This document shows positions 53,884 through 64,000 of a DNA stretch of 64,000 nt, piece after piece. The number at the start of each line of letters is the position of its first letter. Within the stretch, counting starts at the first letter, position 1. The notes below the pieces were generated by a model. The model ran no database searches, was not told where the DNA came from, and saw only the letters and a program-made list of their open reading frames with translations. Source of the stretch: Prado023 sp963747335 (GTDB lineage Bacteria; Actinomycetota; Actinomycetes; S36-B12; CAIYMF01); the NCBI GenBank assembly GCA_963747335.1, contig CAVVEV010000012.1, forward strand, positions 62,001 to 126,000, in the 5' to 3' direction. Position numbers and translations under genes: made by a program.

Positions 53884-54660
53884 ATGGAGCACATTGGATT
53901 CGGCGTGGACATCGGCGGCAGCGGCACCAAGGGCGCGCGCGTGAACCTGGAGACGGGCGAGCTCGCCAGCGACCGGATCAAGTTCCCCACCCCCAAGGGG
54001 TACGCGATCGACGACGTGGTGCAGACGGTGCTCGACGTCGTCGACGGGGCCGGCTGGGAGGGGCCGTTCGGCTGCACGTTCCCCGGCATCGTCAAGCGCG
54101 GTGTGCTGTACTCGGCGGCCAACCTCGGCCCGCACTGGCTGGGGGTGGACCTCGCCGGCCTGCTGACGGAGCGCGCCGGGCGCCCGGTGACCGTCCTGAA
54201 CGACGCCGACGCCGCAGGCCTGGCCGAGATGGACTTCGGCGCCGCGAAGGGCCGCGACGGCGTGGTCATCGTCACGACCCTGGGCACCGGGATCGGCAGT
54301 GCCCTGTTCCTCGACGGCAAGCTGGTCCCGAACACCGAGCTCGGGCACTTGGAGATCGACGGCGAGAACGCCGAGTCGCGCGCGTCGTCGGCAGCCAAGG
54401 AGCGTGAGGGCCTGAGCTACAAGGAATGGGCACCGCGGCTGCAGCGCTTCTACTCCCACCTGGACTTCCTGTTCTCACCCGACCTGATCGTCGTCGGCGG
54501 CGGGATCAGCCGGAAGTCCGCGAAGTTCCTGCACATGATCGACATCCGTGCCGACATCGTGGCCGCCCAGCTGGAGAACCAGGCCGGCATCGCGGGTGCA
54601 GCCATGGCCGCCGAGCAGGTGGGCATCGCGGCTGCAGTGGTGGCCGCGGAGCACGCCTGA
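53884..54660 (+). CDS. ppgK: Polyphosphate glucokinase
   Basis: This 258-residue ROK-family kinase phosphorylates glucose using polyphosphate or ATP. GFGVDIGGSGTKGARVN is the phosphate motif; FPGIVKRGVLYSAANLG, VLNDADAAGLAEMDFG and TLGTGIGSALFLDGKLVPN, with GHLEIDG, are the sugar-site regions of PpgK. ATG at 53884 follows TACGAT-N6 without a ribosome site. It is divergent from the FtsH-like gene. The Ala-rich C terminus may be strain-specific. Confidence 0.92.
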   Translation: MEHIGFGVDIGGSGTKGARVNLETGELASDRIKFPTPKGYAIDDVVQTVLDVVDGAGWEGPFGCTFPGIVKRGVLYSAANLGPHWLGVDLAGLLTERAGRPVTVLNDADAAGLAEMDFGAAKGRDGVVIVTTLGTGIGSALFLDGKLVPNTELGHLEIDGENAESRASSAAKEREGLSYKEWAPRLQRFYSHLDFLFSPDLIVVGGGISRKSAKFLHMIDIRADIVAAQLENQAGIAGAAMAAEQVGIAAAVVAAEHA

Positions 54661-54733
54661 CCACGCCGGACCCGGGATCAGTGCGCCACATGGCCACAGA
54701 TCCGTCCGCCCCCACCGCCGGGAAGGACGTGCG

Positions 54734-56764
54734 ATGCGACGTCGCAGCATGACCTCTGGACACGGGGCAAGGATCGTGGCAGCCGCAGCGCTGGGCGCGG
54801 CGGCGCTGCTCATCCCCGCCGGAGCGGTCACTGCTGAGCCGCCGTTCCGGCTCGAGCAGCAGATCACCGACAAGGTCGGGGCGCTGGGCAGCCAGGAGCC
54901 ACAGGTTGCCGCCGCGCTGGCGGACCTGCAGGCCGAGGACGGGATCCAGTTGTGGGTCGCCTACGTCGCAGACTTCAACGGCGCACCCGGGCAGGAATGG
55001 GCCGCTGCGACGTCGTCGACCTCCGGACTCGGTGGGGACGACATGCTCTTCGCGGTGGCCACCGGGGAACGCTCCTACGGGTGGGACGTCCCCGACGACC
55101 TCCCCGTGAGCGACGCCCAGATCGCGTCGATCATGAGCCGCCAGGTGGAACCGGAGTTGGCTGCCGGCGACTGGGCGGGGGCCGCGATCGCCCTCGCCAC
55201 GGGCCTGTCGGATGCGAGTTCCGCCTCCGGGTCGGGCGCGTCGGGCTCGGGCGGTGGCAGCCTGCTGCCCTGGATCCTCGGCCTGGCCCTGCTCGCGGGT
55301 GTGGGGTTCCTCGTGCTCCGGGCGATGAAGGGCCGGGGAGCTGGCCGAGGGGGACCGAGCTCCGGCGGGCGTCCCGGCCCCGGCGCGGGCGGCTCGGACC
55401 CCACCCAGCAGACCATCGAGGACCTGCGCAGGGCCGCAGCCATCGCGTTGATCGAGGTCGACGACTCGATCAAGACCTCGGAGCAGGAGCTCGGGTTCGC
55501 GATCGCCGGGTTCGGGGAGCAGGAGGCCGCGCCCTTCACCGCCGCGCTTGCGGAGTCGAAGCGGGAACTGGCCCGGGCGTTCCAGAGTCAACGTCTGGCC
55601 CAGGACGCGCAGGGCACGCCTGATGAGCGTGCGCACCTGGAGCTGATCCTGGCGCTGTGCACCGCCGCGGACGGACGGCTCGACGAGCAGGTGGCGCAGT
55701 TCGACATGCTGCGGGACCTGGAGCGACGGATCTCCGACGTGCTCCCGGCACTGGGCCAGCAGGTGACCGGCCTGAAGACCCGCCTGGTCGCCTCCACGAC
55801 GACCGCCGAGGCGATCAGGGCGAAATGGCCGCCGGCTGCCATGGGCAACCTGCTGAACAACCTGGATCAGGCCGTCGAACGGATCAGGTTCGCCGATGAG
55901 TCGGTGACGGCCGGCACGCAGCTGCTCGGCGGCGGGGACCGCGTCGGCGCTGTCGCGCGGGCCCGCGCCGCCGAGGAGTCGGTCGGGCAGGCAACCACGC
56001 TGCTGGACAACGTCGACCGGGCACCGGAGATTCTCGAACTCGCACACCGCTCGATCCAGGCACTGCTCGTGGAGACCGAGAAGGACCTCGCAGAGGCCGC
56101 GCGGCTCGGGCTGCCGCCCGAGGTCAGCTCCCCCCACGCGTTCGCCACCGAGACGCTCACCTGGGCCCAGGAGGCGATCGCCTCGGGCAACTACGACCCG
56201 ATCGCCACGCGCCTGGCGTTGGAGGAGTCCGACGCAGCACTCGAGGCTGCTCTCGTCCCGCTGCGTGAGGCCGCCGAGTCGCGCCGACGGGCCGAGGCGT
56301 TGCTGACGACCACCACCGACGCCGCCCGGGCCTCGATCCAGGCCGCCGGGGACTTCATCACCACCCGGCGCGGCGCTGTGGGGGCCGAGGCCCGGACCCG
56401 CCTGGCCGATGCCCAGCGCCGGTTCGAGGCCGGATTGGCCTCCGGCGACCCCGTCGAGGCGCTCGGGCACCTGCAGGCCGCGGACCAGCTCGCCGACCAG
56501 GCCAACGCCCTGGCCCAGCAGGACGAGGCGCGGTACCGCAACTCCCAACAGATGGGTGGCGGAGGGGCCGGCGGTGGTGGGCTGAGCAACGTCATCCTGG
56601 GCGGCATCCTCATCAACGCCATGAACCGGGGCGGCGGCGGACGCGGCGGCGGCGTGTCCCTGCCGACAGGCGGCGGGGCCGGCGCGCCGGCGCGCAGGCC
56701 CGGTCCCGGCAGCTTCGGGGGCGGGGCCACACGAGGCCGGCGCAGCGGAGGCGGGCGCTTCTAG
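54734..56764 (+). CDS. TPM-domain membrane protein with long coiled-coil region
   Basis: This 676-residue protein has a signal segment (IVAAAALGAAALLIPAGAV), an extracytoplasmic TPM domain (about 37-160: IQLWVAYVADFNG, GDDMLFAVATGERSYGWDV), a helix (LLPWILGLALLAGVGFLVL), then a cytosolic helical region of about 400 residues and a Gly/Arg-rich tail. TPM proteins act with PspA-type membrane-stress proteins, and pspA follows after 69 bp. ATG at 54734 follows GGAAGGA; ATG 54749 is an alternative. Confidence 0.85.
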   Translation: MRRRSMTSGHGARIVAAAALGAAALLIPAGAVTAEPPFRLEQQITDKVGALGSQEPQVAAALADLQAEDGIQLWVAYVADFNGAPGQEWAAATSSTSGLGGDDMLFAVATGERSYGWDVPDDLPVSDAQIASIMSRQVEPELAAGDWAGAAIALATGLSDASSASGSGASGSGGGSLLPWILGLALLAGVGFLVLRAMKGRGAGRGGPSSGGRPGPGAGGSDPTQQTIEDLRRAAAIALIEVDDSIKTSEQELGFAIAGFGEQEAAPFTAALAESKRELARAFQSQRLAQDAQGTPDERAHLELILALCTAADGRLDEQVAQFDMLRDLERRISDVLPALGQQVTGLKTRLVASTTTAEAIRAKWPPAAMGNLLNNLDQAVERIRFADESVTAGTQLLGGGDRVGAVARARAAEESVGQATTLLDNVDRAPEILELAHRSIQALLVETEKDLAEAARLGLPPEVSSPHAFATETLTWAQEAIASGNYDPIATRLALEESDAALEAALVPLREAAESRRRAEALLTTTTDAARASIQAAGDFITTRRGAVGAEARTRLADAQRRFEAGLASGDPVEALGHLQAADQLADQANALAQQDEARYRNSQQMGGGGAGGGGLSNVILGGILINAMNRGGGGRGGGVSLPTGGGAGAPARRPGPGSFGGGATRGRRSGGGRF

Positions 56765-56833
56765 TCATCCGGCGCGCCACGGAGCGCGTGCCGGGGCATC
56801 ATCTGGCAGACACCACGAGGAAGGGCACGAGCA

Positions 56834-57616
56834 ATGGCACAGGAATCGATCTTCGGTCGGATCAGCACGATGGCCAAGGCCAACATCAACGCCATGCTGG
56901 ACAGGGCGGAGGATCCCGAGAAGATGCTCGACCAGATGATCCGCGACTACACCAACAGCATCGCGGAGGCCAAGGAGGCGGTGGCCGTGACCATCGGGCA
57001 GCTGCGGCTGGCCGAGCAGGACCTCGCGGAGGCTGAGCGAACCGCCGACGAATGGGGCGGCAAGGCACTGGCGGCCTCCCGCAAGGCTGACGACCTGCGC
57101 GCCGGCGGGCATGCGGCTGAGGCCGACAAGTTCGACCAGCTGGCCAAGGCGGCCCTGCAGCGGCAGATGAGCCAGGAGTCCCAGGCGTCTGGCCTGCGCC
57201 CAGCGATCGCCTCCCAGCAGCAGACCGTGGACAAGCTCAAGTCCGGCCTGGAGGGCATGAACACGAAGCTCGAGGAGCTGAAGAACAAGCGCAACGAGCT
57301 GGTGGCGCGCGCCAAGATGGCCGAGGCCCAGAACCGTGTCCAGGACGCCGTGGGCGAGATCAACGTGGCGGACCCGACGAGCGACCTGGCGCGCTTCGAG
57401 GACAAGGTCCGCCGGGAGGAGGCCCGCGCCATGGGCAACGCCGAGCTGGCGGCCTCCACGCTGGACTCGCAGTTCGACTCCCTCGAGGCCGACGCCGACA
57501 TGCTCGAGATCGAGGCCCGGCTTGCCGCGCTCAAGGCAGGCGGCGCTCCCTCTGCTGCGATCGGATCGTCGGAGGAGCCGGTGGAGGCAGAGATCGTCGC
57601 GGACCCGGACATCTGA
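56834..57616 (+). CDS. PspA/IM30 family protein
   Basis: This 260-residue protein is almost entirely helical coiled coil: SIFGRISTMAKANINAMLDR, AEDPEKMLDQMIRDY, LAEQDLAEAERTADEWGGKA, LKNKRNELVARAKMAEAQ. PspA/ESCRT-III proteins polymerise on the inner membrane and preserve it under stress. It forms an operon with the TPM protein. ATG at 56834 follows AGGAAGG. The 3' end (DPDI-stop) is echoed several times downstream. Confidence 0.92.
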   Translation: MAQESIFGRISTMAKANINAMLDRAEDPEKMLDQMIRDYTNSIAEAKEAVAVTIGQLRLAEQDLAEAERTADEWGGKALAASRKADDLRAGGHAAEADKFDQLAKAALQRQMSQESQASGLRPAIASQQQTVDKLKSGLEGMNTKLEELKNKRNELVARAKMAEAQNRVQDAVGEINVADPTSDLARFEDKVRREEARAMGNAELAASTLDSQFDSLEADADMLEIEARLAALKAGGAPSAAIGSSEEPVEAEIVADPDI

Positions 57617-57848
57617 TCCGACGCCGGACCCCGATGCCCGACCGGACGACGCCGGACCCGATGCCGGACCCGGACATCAGACCTGACACCTGATCCGACG
57701 CCGGACCCGGACATCTGACCTGACGACGCCTTACCCGATGCCGGACCCGGACATCTGACCGACGACGCCGGACCCGACGCCGGACCCGGACATCTGACCC
57801 GACGCCTGACCCGACGCCTGACCCGACGCCTGACCCGACGCCGGACCG
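57617..57848. repeat. Degenerate tandem repeats echoing the pspA 3' end
   Basis: The last codons of pspA, GCGGACCCGGACATCTGA, recur as GCCGGACCCGGACATC near 57663, 57698, 57739 and 57779, mostly followed by TGAC. A 12-bp unit (GACCCGACGCCT) then repeats about four times to 57840. Not coding. Confidence 0.8.
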
Positions 57849-57895
57849 GACGAGGGCGGGTCCATCCCCCGAGAGGAGGAGGGCCCGCCCTCGTC
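57849..57895. terminator. 12-bp hairpin between pspA and a lipoprotein gene
   Basis: GACGAGGGCGGG (57849-57860) pairs perfectly with CCCGCCCTCGTC (57884-57895). It lies between convergent genes and can end both transcripts. Confidence 0.8.
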
Positions 57896-57904
57896 ATGCT
57901 CCGG

Positions 57905-58399
57905 TCAGCTGCAGCCGACCTGGTTGTCGATCTCGTCCAGCGCCTTGACGAACACTGCGCCGGCCGCCACGTAGGCCGCGGCTTCCTTCACGCCGGTCGC
58001 GTCTGCGGGGATGGCGTCGACGGCCGCCTGGAACGCGGTTTGGGCGGCGACCACCTGGGCCTGGACGGCTGCCTCCAGGCTCTGGGCGTCGGTCTTGACC
58101 TGGTCGCCGGCCGAGGCCAGCTCCGCACGTTGAGCCTGAAGCGCCTCGACGGTGACCGAGCCGCCGGTCACCAGGGTCTTGAGGTCGGCCAGCTCGGTCT
58201 TCAGCGCGGCCGAGCTGGTGCAGAAGGCTTCGCCGGCCGAACTCACGGCGCTCGTCGCCGAGTCCGACGGGCTGGGCACGGCGCTGGCCACTGCGCTGGC
58301 CGCCTCGGTGGCGGTGTCAGTGCTCGACGAGCAGGCCGACAGGGACAGTGCAAGGCCGAGTGCGGCTGCCATGCCGACGGACTTTCGCAGGGTGATCAT
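57905..58399 (-). CDS. Small putative lipoprotein
   Basis: This 164-residue protein has a lipoprotein signal (MITLRKSVG, hydrophobic stretch, lipobox LSAC with Cys at 23). The mature part has a Ser/Ala-rich linker, then a helical segment (FCTSSAALKTELADLKTLVT, QAQVVAAQTAFQAAVDAIP) and a C-terminal Cys that may pair with the Cys near residue 60. No family is recognised. ATG at 58399 follows GAGGAG. Confidence 0.75.
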   Translation of the reverse strand: MITLRKSVGMAAALGLALSLSACSSSTDTATEAASAVASAVPSPSDSATSAVSSAGEAFCTSSAALKTELADLKTLVTGGSVTVEALQAQRAELASAGDQVKTDAQSLEAAVQAQVVAAQTAFQAAVDAIPADATGVKEAAAYVAAGAVFVKALDEIDNQVGCS

Positions 58400-58670
58400 G
58401 GGGACTCCTCGTCGGTGGGGGGCCGATGGCCCGATCAGCCGGTGCCCCGGAACGTACGGACGATCGAACTATACCGAGCCGCGACCGCGTGGTCACGAAA
58501 GGGTGAGACTGAGCCCAGTGGCCCAGCCGCCCAGTGGCCCAGCAGCCTGTAGCCCAAGTCGCCGACTGGCCCAATGGCCCGTGGCGACTGGCCCTCGCCC
58601 AGTGGCTCCCCCGCGGCTCGCGACGCGGGTGTCCGGGCGACGGCCGAGTCTCGTGGCTGCCGCTGCCCGT
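58400..58670. other. Gene-free gap with GCCCAGTGGCCCAG repeats
   Basis: GCCCAGTGGCCCAG occurs at 58513-58526 and 58529-58542, with partial copies to 58610. It separates two minus-strand genes. I see no gene. Confidence 0.6.
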
Positions 58671-59561
58671 TCACACCCCGGCGAACAGGTCGGTCTCGCG
58701 ACCCTCGGAGTCGAACGGGCCAGCCGCCTGACCACGCACGAGCCGGAAGTACTCGGTCGACCACGTCGGCGAGCCGATGTTGTTGCTCAGGGCGAAGAAC
58801 CCGCTCTCGAGCGAGATCTGGGTGGCATGCGCCCGCATCGCGTTGAGCTTGTGCTCGTAGAAGCCACTGCCGTCGATGGCGGTCGTGACCAGCTCGTCGT
58901 CGATCCCGAACTGCAGGTCGTCGGGGTCCATCGCCGCGAAACCGGTGGTCTCCCCCGCCGCGCGAAGCTCCTCGATGCCAGCACGCAGCACGCCCTTCGG
59001 GAAGGCGGTCCAGTAGACCTTGGACACGCTGTGGGCCTCACCCATGTCGGGGCGGAACGACGGTGCCTCGGCCAGCGCGACCGCGTACATGGCCACGCGA
59101 TGGGCCTGGATGTGGTCGGGGTGGCCGTAGCCGCCGAAGTCGTCATAGGTCACGACCACCTGCGGGCGCACCTCGCGGATGACCCCCACCAGGTGCGTGG
59201 TCGCAGCCAGGAGGTCCGCGCGCCAGAAGCAGTCGGGTCGTTCGTTGGCGGGCGTTCCGACCATGCCGGAGTCCCGATAGGTCCCTGGACCGCCGAGCAG
59301 CCGCCAGTCGGTGACGCCCAGGGCAGCCATGGCGTCGGCCAGCTCGGTCATCCGGTGCTCGCCGAGGCGGTCCTCCTGGTCGGCGGCAAGGTGCGAGACC
59401 TCCGGCAGCAGGATCTCGCCCTCCTCGCCGAGGGTGCAGGTCACCAGCGTGACCGACGAGTTCGGCTCGGCGGCGTAGCGGGCCATGGTGGTGCCCGACC
59501 CGATCGTCTCGTCATCGGGGTGGGCGTGGACGAACAGGGCGCGTCGGTCAGGGAGGCTCAT
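58671..59561 (-). CDS. mshB: MshB-like N-acetyl-glucosaminyl inositol deacetylase
   Basis: This 296-residue PIG-L/LmbE-family zinc deacetylase should make GlcN-Ins in mycothiol synthesis. HAHPDDE at 12-18 and GYGHPDHIQAH carry the His/Asp ligands and catalytic Asp. GTYRDSGMVGTPANERPDCF is typical of MshB. ATG at 59561 lies 8 nt after TAGCCT. It is separated from the peptide ABC operon by a repeat element. Confidence 0.9.
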   Translation of the reverse strand: MSLPDRRALFVHAHPDDETIGSGTTMARYAAEPNSSVTLVTCTLGEEGEILLPEVSHLAADQEDRLGEHRMTELADAMAALGVTDWRLLGGPGTYRDSGMVGTPANERPDCFWRADLLAATTHLVGVIREVRPQVVVTYDDFGGYGHPDHIQAHRVAMYAVALAEAPSFRPDMGEAHSVSKVYWTAFPKGVLRAGIEELRAAGETTGFAAMDPDDLQFGIDDELVTTAIDGSGFYEHKLNAMRAHATQISLESGFFALSNNIGSPTWSTEYFRLVRGQAAGPFDSEGRETDLFAGV

Positions 59562-59598
59562 GGCCGCTCAGGCTACAAGATTCCCCAGCTCCCCGTTC

Positions 59599-59676
59599 GC
59601 TCCAAGTTTGGTGCGCCTGCTGCGACTTGCTCCAAGTCTCGGGCGGGCAACCGGCCGCAGACTTGGAGCAAACCGT
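59599..59676. repeat. Intergenic inverted-repeat family 1 copy
   Basis: CGCTCCAAGTTTGGTGCGCC, then GCTCCAAGTCTCGGGCGGG and GCCGCAGACTTGGAGCAAAC. On the minus strand it aligns with the copy at 15947-16029, ending in GGCGCACCAAACTTGGA, with the GC core inverted. Gene-free. Confidence 0.75.
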
Positions 59677-59757
59677 GACCTTGCTGGGGGGCGGCTGTCG
59701 TCGGCTCGCGGAGCCGCCGACCGCACGCACGTCGCGTGGTGCCCGCGGCGCGCGGCC

Positions 59758-61856
<2,099 letters not shown>

Positions 61857-61860
<4 letters not shown>

Positions 61861-62849
61861 GCGAGCCTCACTCGGGGATCGATGGCGGCGTAGAGCAGGT
61901 CCACGATGAGGTTGGCGACGATGACGCCGACCGCGAAGACGACGGTGGTCCCCACGATGATGGGAAGGTCGTAGTCCGTGACGGACTCGATCGCCAGGCG
62001 GCCGACCCCGGGGAGCTGGAAGATGGACTCGGTCACGACCGCCCCACCGAGCAGGCCGGCGAAGTCCAGCCCCGCGGCGGTCACGATCGGGGTGAGGCCG
62101 GCGCGGAAGGCATGCTTGCGGATGACGACCCGCTCCGGCAGGCCCTTGGCACGGGCAGTCCGGATGTAGTCCTCACCGAGCGTCTCGAGCATCTGCGTCC
62201 GGGTGAGCCTCGTGTAGAAGGCTGCGTACACCAGCGCCACGGTGATCCACGGCAGGAGCATCGTCTGGAGCCATTGGACGGGGTCCTCAGTCGGGGGGAC
62301 GTAATCGGGGTAGGGCAGGATGCCCCATTTGATGACGACGAAGAACAGCAGGGTCAGCCCGATGAAGAAGGTGGGGAACGAGTAGCCCACGAGGGCCAGG
62401 CTGACGATCGTGCGGTCCTGCCACCTGCCCCGACGAAGGGCGGCGAAGATGCCGGAGATGACGCCGACGACCATCCAGAGGATGAACGCGCCGATGGCCA
62501 GCTGGATCGTCACGGGCATGCGCGAGGCGATCAGCTGGGTGACGCACTCACCGTTGCGGAACGAGTACCCCAGCGCAGGGGCCGGGCAGGAGAACTCGAC
62601 CGCGGTGCCCTCGGCGTACGTGCGCCCGACGAACAGGCCCTTGAACCACTCCCAGTACTGCATGTACAGCGGGTCGGCCAAGCCCAGGCGCTCCCGGTTG
62701 GCCTCGATGATCTCCGGGGTGCACGCCTTGCCACAGGTCAACCGCGCCGGATCGGTGGGGACCAGGGAGAAGAGGATGAAGACAGCGACTGTCACGAGGA
62801 AGAGCATCAGGAGCATCAACAGGACTCGCCTGATGACGTAGGCACCCAT
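61857..62849 (-). CDS. ABC transporter permease, OppB/DppB-type
   Basis: This 330-residue permease of the peptide importer has about six helices. VLLMLLMLFLVTVAVFILFS near the N terminus, LTRTQMLETLGEDYIRTARAKG (the EAA loop that contacts the ATPase) and FQLPGVGRLAIESVTDYDLP are family motifs. ATG at 62849 follows AGGAG; an upstream TTG at 62876 is less likely. It is translationally coupled to the OppD-type gene by ATGA. The partner permease OppC is missing from this operon. Confidence 0.88.
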
Positions 62850-62906
62850 TCGAGGTCTCCTCTTCCGGACGGTCAACGTGGGGGGAACGGACGGTGCGGG
62901 TGGTGC

Positions 62907-62940
62907 CCGGTGGGGCGGCCCCGTAGGGCCGCCCCACCGG
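62907..62940 (-). terminator. 15-bp perfect hairpin between binding-protein and permease genes
   Basis: CCGGTGGGGCGGCCC (62907-62921) pairs with 62926-62940 around the tetraloop CGTA. It starts 12 nt after the binding-protein stop and probably reduces read-through into the permease gene, or protects the upstream mRNA. Confidence 0.75.
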
Positions 62941-62951
62941 TCGTGCGACTG

Positions 62952-64000
62952 CTACTGCATTGCGTACAGGTTGGCGTACGGCCAGGAGCCGTACGGCGCC
63001 CACGGGAAGGCACCGCCCACCTTCGAGCCGACCATGCCCTGCATCTTGCCGAACCGGGTCGGAACGACCAGCACATCGGCCATGGCCTGCTTGTTCAGCT
63101 CGGCCCACGCCGCGCCCTGTGCGGTGCGATCGGCGATCAGCTTGGCCTCATCGGAGGCCGTGGTGAACTCCGCGTTGTCCCACAGCGACAGGTTGAAGCC
63201 ACCCACCGGGGTGAACAGCTCGGGGATGACCGTCGAGGCGTTCAGCCAGTCCGGGCCCCAGCCGGCGCTGATCAGCGAGCCGGCCTTGTCGGGATCCATC
63301 ACGATGCCGTAGTAGCCACCGGCGTCGATCGGGTTCGGGGTGATCTTGATCCCGGCCTTCTCGAACGCGGTCACGATGGCCGCTGCGGCCTTGTCGTTGA
63401 CCTCGGTCTTCGGGTAGTCCAGGGTCAGGTCCGGCATCGCCTCGCCGGAGTCGGCGATGAACTGCTTGGCGACCTCCGGGTCCCCGTTGTCCGGGATCTC
63501 AGCGCCGAGCAGGCCGGTCCACATGCCCGAGGGCTGGTAGTCGATGGCCAGGTTGGGCTTGATCACGCCGTCGGCGAGGTCACCGGCGAAGTTGCCACCG
63601 GCGATGGTGAGCAGGTCCGCACGCGGGAACGCTGCGGCGATCGCCTTGCGATGGTCCACATTCGGGACTGCCTGAGTGTTGATGGCGAAGTAGCGGACGT
63701 AGGGGTCGTACGAGTCGAACCGGCGGTCCTCGAACTTCGGGTCATTGAAGACCGCGGCGAGCTGGGCCGGGTCGATCGTCAGGCCCTTGGTCGTCATCGT
63801 CTGATCGGCGCTGGAGTCAGCGATCAGCCGTTGGGTCGACACGGACAGCGGGACGGCGAACTTGACCTCGATGGTGTCCGGGTAGGCGCCCCGGTAGTCG
63901 TCGGTGGCCGGATCCCACTGGTCGTTGCGGACCAGCTTCAGCGCCGTGCCCTTCTCATAGGACTCGATCTTGTACGGGCCCGAGGAGAGCGGCTTGTCGG
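62952..64000 (-). CDS. ABC transporter substrate-binding protein, family 5 (5' end outside window)
   Basis: This is the C-terminal part (349 residues) of an extracellular peptide/nickel-type binding protein. SSGPYKIESYEKGTALKLVRN and WDPATDDYRGAYPDTIEVKF, VRYFAINTQAVPNVDHRKAI, GYYGIVMDPDKAGSLISAGWGPDW and PVGGFNLSLWDN are SBP_bac_5 features. The signal peptide and N terminus lie beyond the right edge. It delivers peptides to the OppB-type permease encoded downstream. Confidence 0.88.
   Translation of the reverse strand, partial: DKPLSSGPYKIESYEKGTALKLVRNDQWDPATDDYRGAYPDTIEVKFAVPLSVSTQRLIADSSADQTMTTKGLTIDPAQLAAVFNDPKFEDRRFDSYDPYVRYFAINTQAVPNVDHRKAIAAAFPRADLLTIAGGNFAGDLADGVIKPNLAIDYQPSGMWTGLLGAEIPDNGDPEVAKQFIADSGEAMPDLTLDYPKTEVNDKAAAAIVTAFEKAGIKITPNPIDAGGYYGIVMDPDKAGSLISAGWGPDWLNASTVIPELFTPVGGFNLSLWDNAEFTTASDEAKLIADRTAQGAAWAELNKQAMADVLVVPTRFGKMQGMVGSKVGGAFPWAPYGSWPYANLYAMQ

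Overview
The window looks like a chromosomal segment of a high-GC Gram-positive bacterium of the class Actinomycetia. By eye the DNA is very GC-rich and third codon positions are almost all G or C. Lineage markers agree: a mycothiol deacetylase (mshB), a polyphosphate glucokinase (ppgK), a FdxC-type 7Fe ferredoxin, the tetrahydrodipicolinate succinylase type of dapD, DUF3107 and DUF3117. From 27 to 49 kb the gene order follows the part of the Mycobacterium tuberculosis chromosome, as I remember it, that runs from fdxC-dapC through dapD-dapE, the LOG protein, DUF3117, the O-methyltransferase, htrA, tatB and mrp to DUF1003 and the MgtE-N/CBS protein. I cannot name a genus. I found no tRNA, rRNA, CRISPR, phage or transposase genes.

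Layout. 0-3 kb: three minus-strand secreted proteins, two of them short SipW-type proteins whose signal peptide ends in AYWTS, around a long RTX/Ig-like repeat protein. 3.2-5.8 kb: tandem paralogous three-helix membrane proteins of unknown function with matching promoters. 5.8-10 kb: a surface-glycan cluster (methyltransferase, GT2, NDP-sugar epimerase, low-molecular-weight phosphatase). 10-19.2 kb: an AbiEi/DUF559-like protein, TetR, DUF3107, a ferritin-like protein, a DEAD helicase, a zinc-ribbon protein, ParA, an alpha/beta hydrolase and an RsbW-like ATPase. 19.5-26.9 kb: DUF2332, acyl-CoA dehydrogenase, a cation diffusion facilitator, two CoA-ester lyases around a 43-codon ORF, and an EamA exporter. 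27.1-36.3 kb: MgtE-N/CBS, DUF1003, glgP, mrp, GAP, tatB, htrA. 36.5-49.2 kb: O-methyltransferase, pepA, DUF3117, SRPBCC, DivIVA-like, LOG, YceI, dapE, dapD, flavin reductase, VanW, fdxC, dapC. 49.5-59.6 kb: VOC protein, citrate synthase, FtsH-like protease, ppgK, a TPM protein with PspA, a lipoprotein, mshB. 59.7-64 kb: an oligopeptide ABC operon running off the right edge.

How genes work together. dapD, dapE and dapC are three steps of the succinylase branch of lysine/meso-diaminopimelate synthesis. TatB and HtrA serve export and envelope quality control; TPM and PspA form an envelope-stress pair. Citrate synthase, glycogen phosphorylase, polyphosphate glucokinase and the CoA-ester lyases are central carbon metabolism.

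The main non-genic signals are: (1) three families of dispersed intergenic inverted-repeat elements; (2) downstream echoes of gene 3' ends, stop codon included, behind at least five genes; (3) a TANNNT box 5-8 nt before the start codon of about sixteen genes, which predicts leaderless mRNAs; (4) seven apparent single-base indels in six genes, several in homopolymers and several in conserved genes, which I read mainly as sequence errors. Genes broken this way are listed as pseudogene because no single frame spans them; most are probably intact in the organism.
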